In this document: positions 7,862 through 15,935 of the stretch, piece by piece
How positions within the stretch are numbered: position 1 is the stretch's first letter
Layout: each line of letters begins with the position of its first letter
NCBI GenBank assembly: GCA_910587185.1
Contig: CAJULY010000015.1
Coordinates: 1 to 64,000 of the forward strand
Length of the DNA: 64,000 nucleotides
From: an uncultured Muribaculaceae bacterium
Lineage (GTDB): Bacteria; Bacteroidota; Bacteroidia; Bacteroidales; Muribaculaceae
Reading direction: 5' to 3'
Notes under the pieces: generated by a model
The model's database searches: none
The model's input: the letters and a program-made list of their open reading frames with translations, nothing else
What the model was told of the DNA's origin: nothing
Translations under genes and position numbers: made by a program

Positions 7862-8669
7862 AGCTCGAGGGAGTGGAGTTGTAGATGGTGACACCGCGCG
7901 AATCGGCGTAGCGGCGGATTGTGAAATAGGAGCGGAAAGCCACGTAGAAACTATACATTATCTCGTGCAGACGGATGTTTTTATAGACGGATGCCACACG
8001 GGTATGCTCCGCCTCGTTGTCCTCGTAGAAATGGGGCTGCACGCTGATGACCACGTTCTCGTCGCTCACTTCGAGGGTTTTCGACCATGAATGGTCGGCG
8101 CCGACGATATATATGGTCTTGAAGCCGAGAGCTATGCCGGTCATTATGGCCGGAATCAGGACGTTGCGGGGTCTCGGCATTCCGGCGCCTGTGCGGAACA
8201 CGATGTTTTCAAGCCACGCGAAACCTTCGACACCAACGGGATTGAAACGGCGCACGGTCACGTTGGCGCCCGTCTTGACGGGAATCCGGACTTTTGCCGG
8301 AACGAAAAGAGTCAGAGGCCACGTGACGGCCGACGAGAAATTGTCCCAGAGACGCCGGACATTGGCGTTGGTGAGGTCGTTGAAAAAGACTGGGTCGGCG
8401 AGAATGTAGAATTCGGGACGCAACTCCAGGAATTCAGGCGCGTTTATGGCGAAATTCACCGCAAGAAGGGGATGTGAGGCGAGAGCTTCGGCATTGTCGC
8501 GCATCGTGTCGGCGAGCGACGGGCCGTTGCCCATCACTATCAGCGACTCCCCGGGGGCTGCCACAGGCTTTATGTCGCAGCGGCGCGACTGAATGGCTAT
8601 TTTCGCCAGGCTTTTGAGCGAGGAGGCCGATTTCTCAAAGAAGCCGGATATGTTTTTTCCGATACTCAT
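7827..8669 (-). CDS. DUF115 / MptE-like protein, possible glycosyltransferase relative
   Basis: 280 residues, no signal peptide. Residues about 43-52 read IVMGNGPSLA, and about 168-192 contain IMTGIALGFKTIYIVGADHSW. This pairing of GNGPSL with a late A-LG-K-IY-(V/S)G-D element is seen in the DUF115 (6-hydroxymethylpterin pyrophosphokinase MptE-like) family and resembles GT42 sialyltransferases. The exact reaction is not determined. The start overlaps the stop of the beta-lactamase gene by an ATGA, so it is the last gene of the miaB run. A sugar-transfer role is attractive because nonulosonate genes lie 2-4 kb away, but that is inference. Confidence 0.6.
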   Translation of the reverse strand: MSIGKNISGFFEKSASSLKSLAKIAIQSRRCDIKPVAAPGESLIVMGNGPSLADTMRDNAEALASHPLLAVNFAINAPEFLELRPEFYILADPVFFNDLTNANVRRLWDNFSSAVTWPLTLFVPAKVRIPVKTGANVTVRRFNPVGVEGFAWLENIVFRTGAGMPRPRNVLIPAIMTGIALGFKTIYIVGADHSWSKTLEVSDENVVISVQPHFYEDNEAEHTRVASVYKNIRLHEIMYSFYVAFRSYFTIRRYADSRGVTIYNSTPSSFIDAFPRHPLP

Positions 8670-9613
8670 TTCTGAAACTGTCTGTGGTTGAGGACATGAT
8701 CGAGAACCGTGGCGGAGAGTGACGCCATGATGCGTTCGGCCTCGGGCTGTGGTCCGGCGAAGTCTTTGACGAGAATGACGATGGTGTAGGTGGTGCCGTC
8801 GGGGAGGGTGACATAACCGCCGTCGTTGACGGCTGTCACTTCGCCGCGCTCGTTAGTGTAGCCCGAACCGGTGCGGTGGCCGAATGTGGCTCCTTTGACG
8901 GCGAGCAACGGCGCGGAGATGCGGTCGAGGCCGGTGTTGCATTCAAGCATTCTCCGGCGGATGAAATCCTGCTTGGCGGGGGAGATGATGCTGTCGGTGA
9001 ACACTTTCTCAACGAGACGCGCGTAGGCCAGCGGCGACGAGCAGTTGTCGTAGCTTTTCGCGTGTTCACGCTGCATCTCGGCCTCGGTGTGGAGGAGCTT
9101 TATGTCGGTGTCAGGAAGAAGGGCGGTGATGAAACGTTGTGTCTCTTCAACGCTGACGATGCTGTCGAAGAGGAGATTGCTTGCGTTGTTGTCGCTCGGA
9201 ATGAGAATGTATCTTACCAGATCGCCGACGGTCATTGACCAGCTGTCGGCGGTATAGTCCTTGAGCATCGGACTCCAGGTGTCGGGATTGAGGTCTGCAC
9301 GGCTGATTGTCATGACTGAGTCGAAATCTTGTCCGCGGAGATCGAGGGTCTTGCCCGTGGCGAGAGCTTCGGGGAGCTTGAACATGCTCATGAGGGGATA
9401 GTCGGCAGAGTTGTTGACTGTCAGGGTGTCGCCGTTGTCGAAAATTACGGCGATACCTATTTGACCGGGAGCCTCTGCGATTATGGCCGCGAGAGAATCG
9501 CGCAGGGAGTCGCGTGAGTCGGTAGTGGCGGAGGAGGATCCTGCGCCGCTGCATCCGGCGAGGAAAGAGAGCGCCGTAAGGAGCAAAGTTGAAAGAAATA
9601 TTGAATGTTTCAT
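8666..9613 (-). CDS. Class A beta-lactamase family lipoprotein with RTG instead of KTG
   Basis: 315 residues. A lipoprotein signal ends at Cys21 (LSFLAGC), so the enzyme should be anchored in the periplasm. Serine beta-lactamase motifs: SMFK (S76, K79), SDN (140-142), and an omega-loop Glu (TEAEM, E177 or E179) followed by YDNCSSP typical of the CfxA/CepA/PER-like subclass. The third box reads HRTGSG (R247), so the usual Lys234 of KTG is Arg. Lys-to-Arg at this position keeps the charge and exists in some class A enzymes, so activity is plausible but altered. It overlaps the DUF3037 gene upstream and the DUF115 gene downstream by 4 bp each. A penicillin-binding-protein-like peptidase is the alternative. 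Confidence 0.8.
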   Translation of the reverse strand: MKHSIFLSTLLLTALSFLAGCSGAGSSSATTDSRDSLRDSLAAIIAEAPGQIGIAVIFDNGDTLTVNNSADYPLMSMFKLPEALATGKTLDLRGQDFDSVMTISRADLNPDTWSPMLKDYTADSWSMTVGDLVRYILIPSDNNASNLLFDSIVSVEETQRFITALLPDTDIKLLHTEAEMQREHAKSYDNCSSPLAYARLVEKVFTDSIISPAKQDFIRRRMLECNTGLDRISAPLLAVKGATFGHRTGSGYTNERGEVTAVNDGGYVTLPDGTTYTIVILVKDFAGPQPEAERIMASLSATVLDHVLNHRQFQK

Positions 9614-9993
9614 AGGACAAGTTCGTTAAAAAGGGAGTGGAAAGTGGCGTCGAGATCGTCGGTCAGTCCCGGATGCGGCCTCGATGACTGGATGCATGCG
9701 CTTTTCTCGGCAGTCAGCCACCGGAAGCGTTCCTCCACGGGGTAGTCGGCGATCGGGCCGGCCGAGGGAGCTCCCTCGGCTATGTTCTCGAAAGCTGCGA
9801 GCTGACGGCGCAGAGCCTCGAAGTCGAGATCGGAGCTGAATGCCGCGCATCTTGCGGGGTCAAGGTGAAGCCTGAGGCGTAGCCAGCGGCGTCGCTTGCA
9901 CATCATCGCAAGGCCTATATTGATGAATTCACCGCGCTCAACCCGGGGGACATAGCGCAGGACGGCATACTCATATAATTGCATTTCTTCCAT
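9610..9993 (-). CDS. DUF3037 family protein
   Basis: 127 residues, cytoplasmic, unknown function. The N-terminal YEYAVLRYVPRVERGEFINIGL is the DUF3037 signature. Its start lies 23 bp inside the end of the HipA-like kinase gene and its stop overlaps the beta-lactamase start. DUF3037 proteins recur next to HipA-like kinases in many bacteria, so the two probably work together. Confidence 0.8.
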   Translation of the reverse strand: MEEMQLYEYAVLRYVPRVERGEFINIGLAMMCKRRRWLRLRLHLDPARCAAFSSDLDFEALRRQLAAFENIAEGAPSAGPIADYPVEERFRWLTAEKSACIQSSRPHPGLTDDLDATFHSLFNELVL

Positions 9994-10774
9994 CGATGGC
10001 CTGTTTTAAGAAAATTTCCGAATTGTGGAGCCGCGTCACGAGAAAGTCGCGATAGACGCGGCGGAGCTCGTCGGGACTGCCCGGCGCGCCTTCCCATTGC
10101 AGCCAGTCGTCGGGAATCATGGCCACGATGCTTTCTATGACTGCGGGCGTTATCTTTTCACGGGCCGCGGCATCGGCCTCATTCAGGCGCGAGGCCTTGT
10201 GGAGCAGCGCGTGGTCCTTTATGTAGGGAAACGGGGTGAGGGCGGCTTTCTCCCATGGCGACCATGAGTGGTGGAAGTAGAGCGATGCGCCGTGGTCGAT
10301 CAGCCATGTCTCGGTCCCGTGCCAGACAAGCATGTTGGTGTTTTTCACCGTGCGGTCAACGTTGGTCAGGAACGCGTCGAGCCAGACTATGAGCGACGCC
10401 GTCATCGGATCGACGGGATTGACATAGGGGTCGAGCGTCAGTGCTCCCGAAAGGAAGTGAAGCCCGAGGTTGAGGCCGCGGCTCGCTTTCAGAAGATCCT
10501 GCACTTCCTCGTCGGGTTCAGTGATGCCGAAGCGTTCGTCGATGTCGAGAAACACCAGTTCCGGCACCCGCAGTCCGAGCCGGCGCGCGATCTCGCCCCC
10601 TATAAGCTCGGCGATCAGTGCTTTCGTGCCATGGCCGGCGCCCCGGAATTTCACCACGTATTTGAATCCGTCGTCGGCTTCGGCAAGGGCGGGCAGGGAG
10701 CCTCCTTCGCGCAGAGGGGTGATGTAGCGCGTCACGTTCTGGCGGCGCAAAGGTTCGGTCTCGGGAGAGTTCAT
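9971..10774 (-). CDS. HipA-like kinase
   Basis: 267 residues, shorter than HipA toxin (about 440) and without the N-terminal subdomain. Kinase features seen: the ATP-binding Lys in KYVVKF (K42), a catalytic loop DAFLTNVDRTVKNTN (D140, N145/N147), and a DHG in WLIDHGASLYF (D160) in the place of the metal-binding Asp. This matches the stand-alone HipA-fold kinases that pair with DUF3037. No HipB-type DNA-binding antitoxin is nearby, so calling it a toxin would be unsupported. The start overlaps the miaB stop (ATGA). Confidence 0.75.
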   Translation of the reverse strand: MNSPETEPLRRQNVTRYITPLREGGSLPALAEADDGFKYVVKFRGAGHGTKALIAELIGGEIARRLGLRVPELVFLDIDERFGITEPDEEVQDLLKASRGLNLGLHFLSGALTLDPYVNPVDPMTASLIVWLDAFLTNVDRTVKNTNMLVWHGTETWLIDHGASLYFHHSWSPWEKAALTPFPYIKDHALLHKASRLNEADAAAREKITPAVIESIVAMIPDDWLQWEGAPGSPDELRRVYRDFLVTRLHNSEIFLKQAIDGRNAII

Positions 10775-12102
10775 GCAGGTTCGGCGATGAGGGTTGCGGA
10801 GGTGGCGTCGATTACTTTTACACGGGCAATGTCACCGACTTTGAAGGATGCGCGGGGGAAGACGGCCGTCATGTTCTGCTGGGTGCGGCCCACCATCTGT
10901 TCGCGCGATTTTCGGGCCACACCTTCAACCAGGACCTCCACCTCGCGGCCTATCATGCGCCTGTGGGCTTCGAGCGACAGTTCGTTCTGGAGGGCTATCA
11001 TGCGGTTGAGTCGTTCGATCTTGACCTCTTCGGGAACATTGTCGGGGAGATTGCGCGAGGCGACTGTCCCGGGACGCTCGGAATACTTGAACATGAAAGC
11101 CGAATCGAATCCCACTTCACGCATAAGGTCGAGAGTCTGCTGAAAATCCTCCTCGGTCTCGTCGTGGAATCCGGTGAACATGTCGGTGGTTATTCCGCAA
11201 TCGGGAATAATGCGGCGTATGGCCGCTACGCGGTCGAGATACCAGCCGCGGGTGTAGTGGCGGTTCATGGCCTTGAGCACCTTGTCGCTTCCGCTCTGGA
11301 CGGGGAGATGGATGTGGTTGCAGATGTTGGGATATCGGGCTATTGTCTCGAGAATATCGTCGGACATGTCCTTGGGATGGGAGGTGGTGAAGCGTATGCG
11401 CATGTCGGGCGCGGCTTCGGCCACGGCCGCGAGCAGACCGGCGAAGGTTACGGGCGCCGATCCGTCGGCAGGCTTGAAGTTGTAGGAGTTGACGTTCTGC
11501 CCCAGAAGGGTCACTTCGCGGTATCCTTTGGCGCGGAGGTCGGCAAGTTCGGCCAGAATGGAGCCGAGTTCGCGGGAGCGTTCGCGACCGCGGGTGTAAG
11601 GCACTATGCAGTAGCTGCAGAAATTGTTGCAGCCGCGCATGATCGAGATGAATCCTCCGACGAGATTTCCGGGCAGGCGCACGGGAAGTATGTCGCGGTA
11701 GGTCTCCGTGGTGCTCAGCGTGACGTTGATGGCTTTCTCGCCCGCTTCGGCCGCAGCGAAGAGCGCGGGGAGGTCAAGATAGCTGTCAGGGCCGGCCACA
11801 AGGTTGACTCCGTGGTTTTCGATGAGGTCTTCGCGCACGCGTTCGGCCATGCATCCGATGACTCCTATTATCAGTCGCCTCGGGGCGCGTTTGCGTCTCA
11901 GCGACTGGAGAAACTGAAGTCGCGAGATTATTTTCTGTTCGGCGTTGTCGCGTATGGAGCAAGTGTTGAGAAGTATGGCGTCGGCCTCGTCAAGAGAGTC
12001 GGTCAGGGAGTATCCTGCGGTCTCCATCACGGCGACCACCACTTCCGAGTCGGCCACATTCATCTGGCATCCGTATGTCTCGATGAAAAGTCGCCGCGTC
12101 AT
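10771..12102 (-). CDS. miaB: tRNA-2-methylthio-N6-dimethylallyladenosine synthase MiaB
   Basis: A radical-SAM methylthiotransferase that adds the 2-methylthio group to i6A37 of tRNAs reading U-starting codons. 443 residues. The N-terminal UPF0004 domain begins FIETYGCQMNVADSE with Cys ligands of the auxiliary cluster (also NTCSIR and GVIGCMAE). The radical-SAM motif is RGCNNFCSYCIVPYTRG. A C-terminal TRAM domain (EVLVEGVAR..VGRTQQN) binds RNA. The start at 12102 (MTRRLFIETYGCQ) is chosen; longer in-frame starts run into the promoter region. First gene of a five-gene overlapping run. Confidence 0.93.
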   Translation of the reverse strand: MTRRLFIETYGCQMNVADSEVVVAVMETAGYSLTDSLDEADAILLNTCSIRDNAEQKIISRLQFLQSLRRKRAPRRLIIGVIGCMAERVREDLIENHGVNLVAGPDSYLDLPALFAAAEAGEKAINVTLSTTETYRDILPVRLPGNLVGGFISIMRGCNNFCSYCIVPYTRGRERSRELGSILAELADLRAKGYREVTLLGQNVNSYNFKPADGSAPVTFAGLLAAVAEAAPDMRIRFTTSHPKDMSDDILETIARYPNICNHIHLPVQSGSDKVLKAMNRHYTRGWYLDRVAAIRRIIPDCGITTDMFTGFHDETEEDFQQTLDLMREVGFDSAFMFKYSERPGTVASRNLPDNVPEEVKIERLNRMIALQNELSLEAHRRMIGREVEVLVEGVARKSREQMVGRTQQNMTAVFPRASFKVGDIARVKVIDATSATLIAEPA

Positions 12103-12149
12103 ATCGGGCGTCCGGCGCCCTGTTTTCTGATTATTAGCGTTCAAATTTA

Positions 12150-12181
12150 TTTGTATATTGAAAGATAAATGTCTAATTTTG
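12150..12181 (+). promoter_or_regulatory. Promoter for CoA-transferase gene
   Basis: TTTG at 12150-12153, 20 bp, then TAATTTTG at 12174-12181: an exact match to the Bacteroidota primary promoter. Transcription should begin near 12188, leaving a leader of about 90 nt. Confidence 0.8.
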
Positions 12182-12183
12182 CA

Positions 12184-12191
12184 CAAAATTA
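12184..12191 (-). promoter_or_regulatory. -7 box for miaB operon
   Basis: TAATTTTG on the minus strand, two bases away from the oppositely oriented -7 box of the CoA-transferase promoter. Together they form the near-palindrome CTAATTTTGCACAAAATTAG. No clear TTTG -33 box is visible for this direction. Confidence 0.55.
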
Positions 12192-12279
12192 GTAAAAATA
12201 CGCCATTTGCCGACATTCCGGTTCTAAAAAACATAGTGGCGGCAAAATCAAAACCTTGAAATAACTCCAGAACAAAGAC

Positions 12280-13776
12280 ATGTCATTTCCCATTCTCACC
12301 CCGAAAGAGGCCGCCGCAATGATCAAAAACGGCGATGTTCTCGGTCTGTCAGGCTTCACAGCCGCCGGTTCGCCCAAAGTGATAACCGAAGCTCTCGCGG
12401 CCCGCGCCGAGAAAGAGCATGAAGCAGGCCGTCCATTCAAAGTCGATATTTTCACCGGCGCATCGACCAACCGCTGGGCCGACGGCGCTCTTGCGCGCGC
12501 CAACGCCATAGGTCGCCGCACCCCCTATCAGAATACTCCCGATCTGCGACTGCGCATCAACTCCCACGACGCCCACTATTTCGACCTCCATCTTTCGGAG
12601 CTCGCCCAGAAATTCCGCTATGGGTTCTACGGCGAGATGGACTGGGCCATCCTCGAAGTGGCCGAGGTGTTTGACAACGGTGAGGTCGTGCTCGGAACGG
12701 GCGTGGGCAACGTCCCCACCTACGTGCAGCATGCCAAACATGTCTTTCTGGAACTGAACGAGAAGCTTCCGCGCGAAATGTACGGACTTCACGACATATA
12801 CATGCCTCTCGATCCTCCCAACCGCCGCGAGATCCCCGTGTTCAAGCCGAGTGACCGCGTAGGCAGCCCGGTTGTGAAGATAGATCCGGCGAAGATCGCG
12901 GGCGTTGTCTATAGCGATCGCTACGACGGCATCAAGGGCTTCACCGAACTCGACGACAGCACGCTGCAGATCGGCGCAAACGTCTGCGGATTCCTTATCA
13001 GCGAGATGAAAGCGGGCCGCATACCGAAGACATTCCTGCCGCTTCAGTCGGGTGTGGGCAATGTGGCCAACGCTGTGCTCTACGGACTTGCCGCAGCCAA
13101 GGAGATTCCCCGCTTCGAAATGTACACCGAGGTTATTCAGGACGCTGTCATCGAGCTGATGAAGATGGACCGCTGCAAGTTCGGCTCCACCTGCGCGCTG
13201 ACCGTATCTGACAAGACCGAAAGCGAGATTCTCCATAATCTGGATTTCTTCCGCGAACGCCTTGTGCTCCGACCCTCGGAAATCTCCAACAGCCCCGAAG
13301 TCATCCGCCGACTCGGCGTTATCGCGATGAACACCGCCCTCGAGGCCGACATCTTCGGCTGCATCAACTCGACCCACGTTCTCGGCACCCGCATGATGAA
13401 CGGTATCGGCGGTTCGGGCGACTTCACCCGCAACGGCTATATCTCGATTTTCTCCTGCCCGTCGATCACGAAGGGCGGCAAGATCTCGAATATCGTCCCG
13501 ATGTGTTCCCACATCGACCACACCGAACACTCGGTAGATGTCATCATCACCGAACAGGGTGTTGCCGACCTGCGCGGTCTGGATGCTGTTCAGCGTGCCG
13601 AAAGCATCATAGCCAACTGCGCACATCCTTCCTATCGTCCTCTGCTGCAGGAGTATCTGAAGCTTGGAAAGTCAGGCAACATCCCTCACTCGCTGGAAGC
13701 TTCGCTCGCATTCCACACCTCTTTCAAGGCGACAGGCGACATGCACGACGTCGATTGGTCGCGCTACGGATTCTAA
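12280..13776 (+). CDS. Succinyl-CoA:acetate/propionate CoA-transferase (acetyl-CoA hydrolase/transferase family)
   Basis: 498 residues. Moves CoA between short acids, most likely succinyl-CoA with acetate or propionate in the fermentative end-product pathway of Bacteroidales. Family features: GLSGFTAAGSPK near the N-terminus, the oxyanion/CoA motif GVGNVANAV (258-266), and the catalytic Glu in YTEVIQD (E284) that carries the glutamyl-CoA intermediate. GTRMMNGIGGSGDF lies in the C-terminal domain. It is monocistronic, with its own strong promoter upstream and an intrinsic terminator 25 bp after the stop. Acetyl-CoA hydrolase is the alternative name for the same fold. Confidence 0.9.
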   Translation: MSFPILTPKEAAAMIKNGDVLGLSGFTAAGSPKVITEALAARAEKEHEAGRPFKVDIFTGASTNRWADGALARANAIGRRTPYQNTPDLRLRINSHDAHYFDLHLSELAQKFRYGFYGEMDWAILEVAEVFDNGEVVLGTGVGNVPTYVQHAKHVFLELNEKLPREMYGLHDIYMPLDPPNRREIPVFKPSDRVGSPVVKIDPAKIAGVVYSDRYDGIKGFTELDDSTLQIGANVCGFLISEMKAGRIPKTFLPLQSGVGNVANAVLYGLAAAKEIPRFEMYTEVIQDAVIELMKMDRCKFGSTCALTVSDKTESEILHNLDFFRERLVLRPSEISNSPEVIRRLGVIAMNTALEADIFGCINSTHVLGTRMMNGIGGSGDFTRNGYISIFSCPSITKGGKISNIVPMCSHIDHTEHSVDVIITEQGVADLRGLDAVQRAESIIANCAHPSYRPLLQEYLKLGKSGNIPHSLEASLAFHTSFKATGDMHDVDWSRYGF

Positions 13777-13800
13777 AACAATAACCTGAGATAAATGAAG

Positions 13801-13827
13801 AGCCCGGCGTTGAGCCGGGCTTTTTTT
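13801..13827 (+). terminator. Intrinsic terminator of CoA-transferase gene
   Basis: GCCCGGC at 13802-13808 pairs with GCCGGGC at 13814-13820 around a short loop, followed directly by seven T. Confidence 0.9.
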
Positions 13828-13852
13828 GCTTTCGGCGGTTGGACGAATAATC

Positions 13853-14003
13853 GGGAAAACGTATCCAAATGTACGGACATCGCTTTGCGATGTAAAAGGA
13901 GTGTTTCAGTTGGAGGTTCTTCTCGGAGGCACGTCCTGACGGGCTCTGATTGCGAAAATATGACATAGGTTTCTTAACTCAACCGCATTGATTAGACGAA
14001 TTA
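13853..14003. repeat. Chimeric repeat: inverted family A piece joined to family B tail
   Basis: This gene-free interval begins with the inverted end of a family A unit (AAAACGTATCCAAATGTACG, then the ACATCGC-TTT-GCGATGT hairpin, 13856-13893). From about 13931 it continues with the last 65 bp of repeat family B (CCTGACGGGCTCTGATTGCG, then TATGACATAGGTTTCTTAAC and CAACCGCATTGATTAG). It ends in GACGAATTAG/GAATTGGG short repeats. Family B full copies lie at 39.58-39.87 and 53.08-53.37 kb. I see no gene here. Confidence 0.7.
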
Positions 14004-14042
14004 GTCAGGGTGAATTGGGTGGAGCTGAGGGTGGGGAAAAGG

Positions 14043-14074
14043 AAAGCCCGGAGGCGGGAGGCCTTCGGGCTTTT
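14043..14074. terminator. Terminator after the 14.1-15.7 kb lipoprotein gene
   Basis: AAAGCCCG at 14043-14050 pairs with CGGGCTTT at 14066-14073. It lies 23 bp beyond the stop of the minus-strand gene. A/T runs on both sides make it potentially bidirectional. Confidence 0.6.
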
Positions 14075-14096
14075 ATATCGGTTGGAAAGCTGTCGA

Positions 14097-15707
14097 TTAC
14101 TGAGCGGCTTTCTGGAAGTTGATACCGGCTTCGAGTTTGGTTGTGCCATTGATTACGGCCGGGAGAGATGCCATAGCATTTTTAACCAAGTCACCCATGC
14201 CTGCCATATTCTGATCGACTATAGCTTTAAGAGCTTCCAGAACTTCCTGATTCTGACAAACCGGTATTATAGCCTGAAGAAGAGGTTTAAGCACCTCTGT
14301 GCCAAGGAAGACCGAGAGATCATCTCCAGCGTGAGTATATTGAAGCGGAGCACCGTTTTGTACCATGTTAAGAAGAGTAGGTGCGAGAGCGTCTATTATA
14401 GACTGGAATTGTCCCAGATCAAGATTGCCATCTGCTCTGGATTTTGACCCTTCGGACATTACGGCCATTATTATAGCCTGAGGATTAAGGAAAACAAGTA
14501 CTTCACCATCGGATTTGACAACATACTGGGCCAAATTCACGGGGGAGGTGACAGCAGGATTTGTGGAAAGCGCTTTTGGAACGTACTCAGCTACGATGTT
14601 CCCGTCGGGCTGGAATGTAACGCTTTTGAGCGCTTTATTCAGCATTTGTGGAATGGTCAGCTGGGTGTCTTCGCTCGGAATAATAGGCATAATAGAGAGG
14701 AGATGTCCTACGAGCATTGTTGGGATTTGAGAGCCGCTTCCCATATCGATTGGAGCATCGGAGATCCATTCAAATTTTATCGGATTTGAAATGGGCATCC
14801 CGTAATTAGGAGAATTCCAGTCATCCTCCATCGCAAATGGAACGGGATTCCATGTGCCTGCGATGGCGGTGTTCTTGAGGGTTGCTTCAGTTATGTTGAG
14901 AGCCATTTTTGAAGCAGTGGCTGTGCCGGAATATTTGAAAGTAAGATAGTCGGTTTCGCCCTGGCCGCTGAAAGAACCGTCAGACCCGATGGTTATCGTA
15001 AGGTCAGTGGAAACGCTTCCGGGGAAAACACCGGGTGTTGGGATGGTTTTCAGTTTCGAGAGGTCGAGGGGGAGCGATGCGCTGACGGTCTCGAGCATGT
15101 CCGTAAGATCGAGAGTCGCGCCGGAAAGTGTAATGACGGCTTTGTCATATTCGTTTTCGGCAGGAGCGTACTTAACGATTTTACCCATCATGGGAGCGCC
15201 GTTGTAGGTGAGTTCGAGCATGTGGTCAACATCGGAATCGGTGTAGGTGATTTCTGACAGGATCAGGCCTGAATTCATCACGATGTCCTTGAACTCAACG
15301 GTAACGGCTGCTTCGGTGAAGGTCACGCGATAGGTATAGGTGCAATAGGTCGATGTTCCCTGACCTTCGTAGGAGGCACCGGTTGCGGTAATCTCAGGAG
15401 CGAATGTAAGGGTAACGTCAGCGCAACCGGGAAGAATGTATCCGGGAGCGATGGCCGGTACGTCGGAAGCAGCTTCGGCTTTTCCTGCGGCTGTGCCGAA
15501 AATGTTGAGTGTCACTGTTTTGTGGTCGGCGCCGAGAGAATAGATGCACTGGGCGTCAGAAAGATTGTTGCCGTTGCTGATTATTGTAACGGCTTTGCCC
15601 TGAAGAGTTTCGGGCAGCTGGAAGTAGGGATCGTCATCGTCGCTACAAGCAGTGAACGTAACGACCATTGCTACGCTCAGAAGGAGATAATGGAAAAATT
15701 TCTTCAT
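14097..15707 (-). CDS. Surface lipoprotein, DUF4925-like
   Basis: 536 residues. Signal peptide and lipobox MKKFFHYLLLSVAMVVTFTAC with Cys21 followed by SDDDD, the acidic stretch that in Bacteroidota acts as a lipoprotein export signal to the cell surface. The rest is rich in beta-strand pattern (T/V/S-rich) with repeated phrases on how added polar/apolar strands alternate: LTFAPEITATGASYEGQGTS and LTITIGSDGSFSGQGETDY suggest two related lipocalin-like halves (about 30-170 and 180-300). A helical C-terminal part follows from about 415. I associate this with DUF4925-type proteins but without certainty; ligand unknown. It is transcribed divergently from the PCMD lipoprotein gene. Confidence 0.65.
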   Translation of the reverse strand: MKKFFHYLLLSVAMVVTFTACSDDDDPYFQLPETLQGKAVTIISNGNNLSDAQCIYSLGADHKTVTLNIFGTAAGKAEAASDVPAIAPGYILPGCADVTLTFAPEITATGASYEGQGTSTYCTYTYRVTFTEAAVTVEFKDIVMNSGLILSEITYTDSDVDHMLELTYNGAPMMGKIVKYAPAENEYDKAVITLSGATLDLTDMLETVSASLPLDLSKLKTIPTPGVFPGSVSTDLTITIGSDGSFSGQGETDYLTFKYSGTATASKMALNITEATLKNTAIAGTWNPVPFAMEDDWNSPNYGMPISNPIKFEWISDAPIDMGSGSQIPTMLVGHLLSIMPIIPSEDTQLTIPQMLNKALKSVTFQPDGNIVAEYVPKALSTNPAVTSPVNLAQYVVKSDGEVLVFLNPQAIIMAVMSEGSKSRADGNLDLGQFQSIIDALAPTLLNMVQNGAPLQYTHAGDDLSVFLGTEVLKPLLQAIIPVCQNQEVLEALKAIVDQNMAGMGDLVKNAMASLPAVINGTTKLEAGINFQKAAQ

Positions 15708-15873
15708 AAATAAATGGGTTAGTCAAAAATGGGATAAAAATTTTGGAATTATTTTCATCAAAAACATTGCGAAGTTAGGTGGATTTTGCATAAAAGGCTT
15801 TTTTGTTTTAGTTAAAAAACATTAACATATTACATTTTTGCTGATAAATGATAGAAAAATGGCGAAAATGGAT

Positions 15874-15881
15874 TAATTTTG
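15874..15881 (+). promoter_or_regulatory. -7 box for PCMD lipoprotein gene
   Basis: TAATTTTG fits the -7 consensus and sits 55 bp before the chosen start. No well-placed TTTG -33 box was found. Confidence 0.45.
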
Positions 15882-15935
15882 GCGTTTAATCCGGCGGAAG
15901 AGCCGCAATATGTTACGAAATTCAAGCAAAATATT

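Noticed and set aside
9971..10774. HipA persistence toxin
   Set aside because: Lacks the N-terminal HipA subdomain and a HipB partner; annotated only as HipA-like kinase paired with DUF3037.
10268..12168. Long plus-strand frames (291 and 401 codons) opposite hipA-like and miaB genes
   Set aside because: Antisense shadows of high-GC genes with intact motifs on the other strand.
12349..13626. 425-codon minus-strand frame opposite the CoA-transferase gene
   Set aside because: The plus strand has a complete family match with promoter and terminator; the antisense frame is low-complexity.
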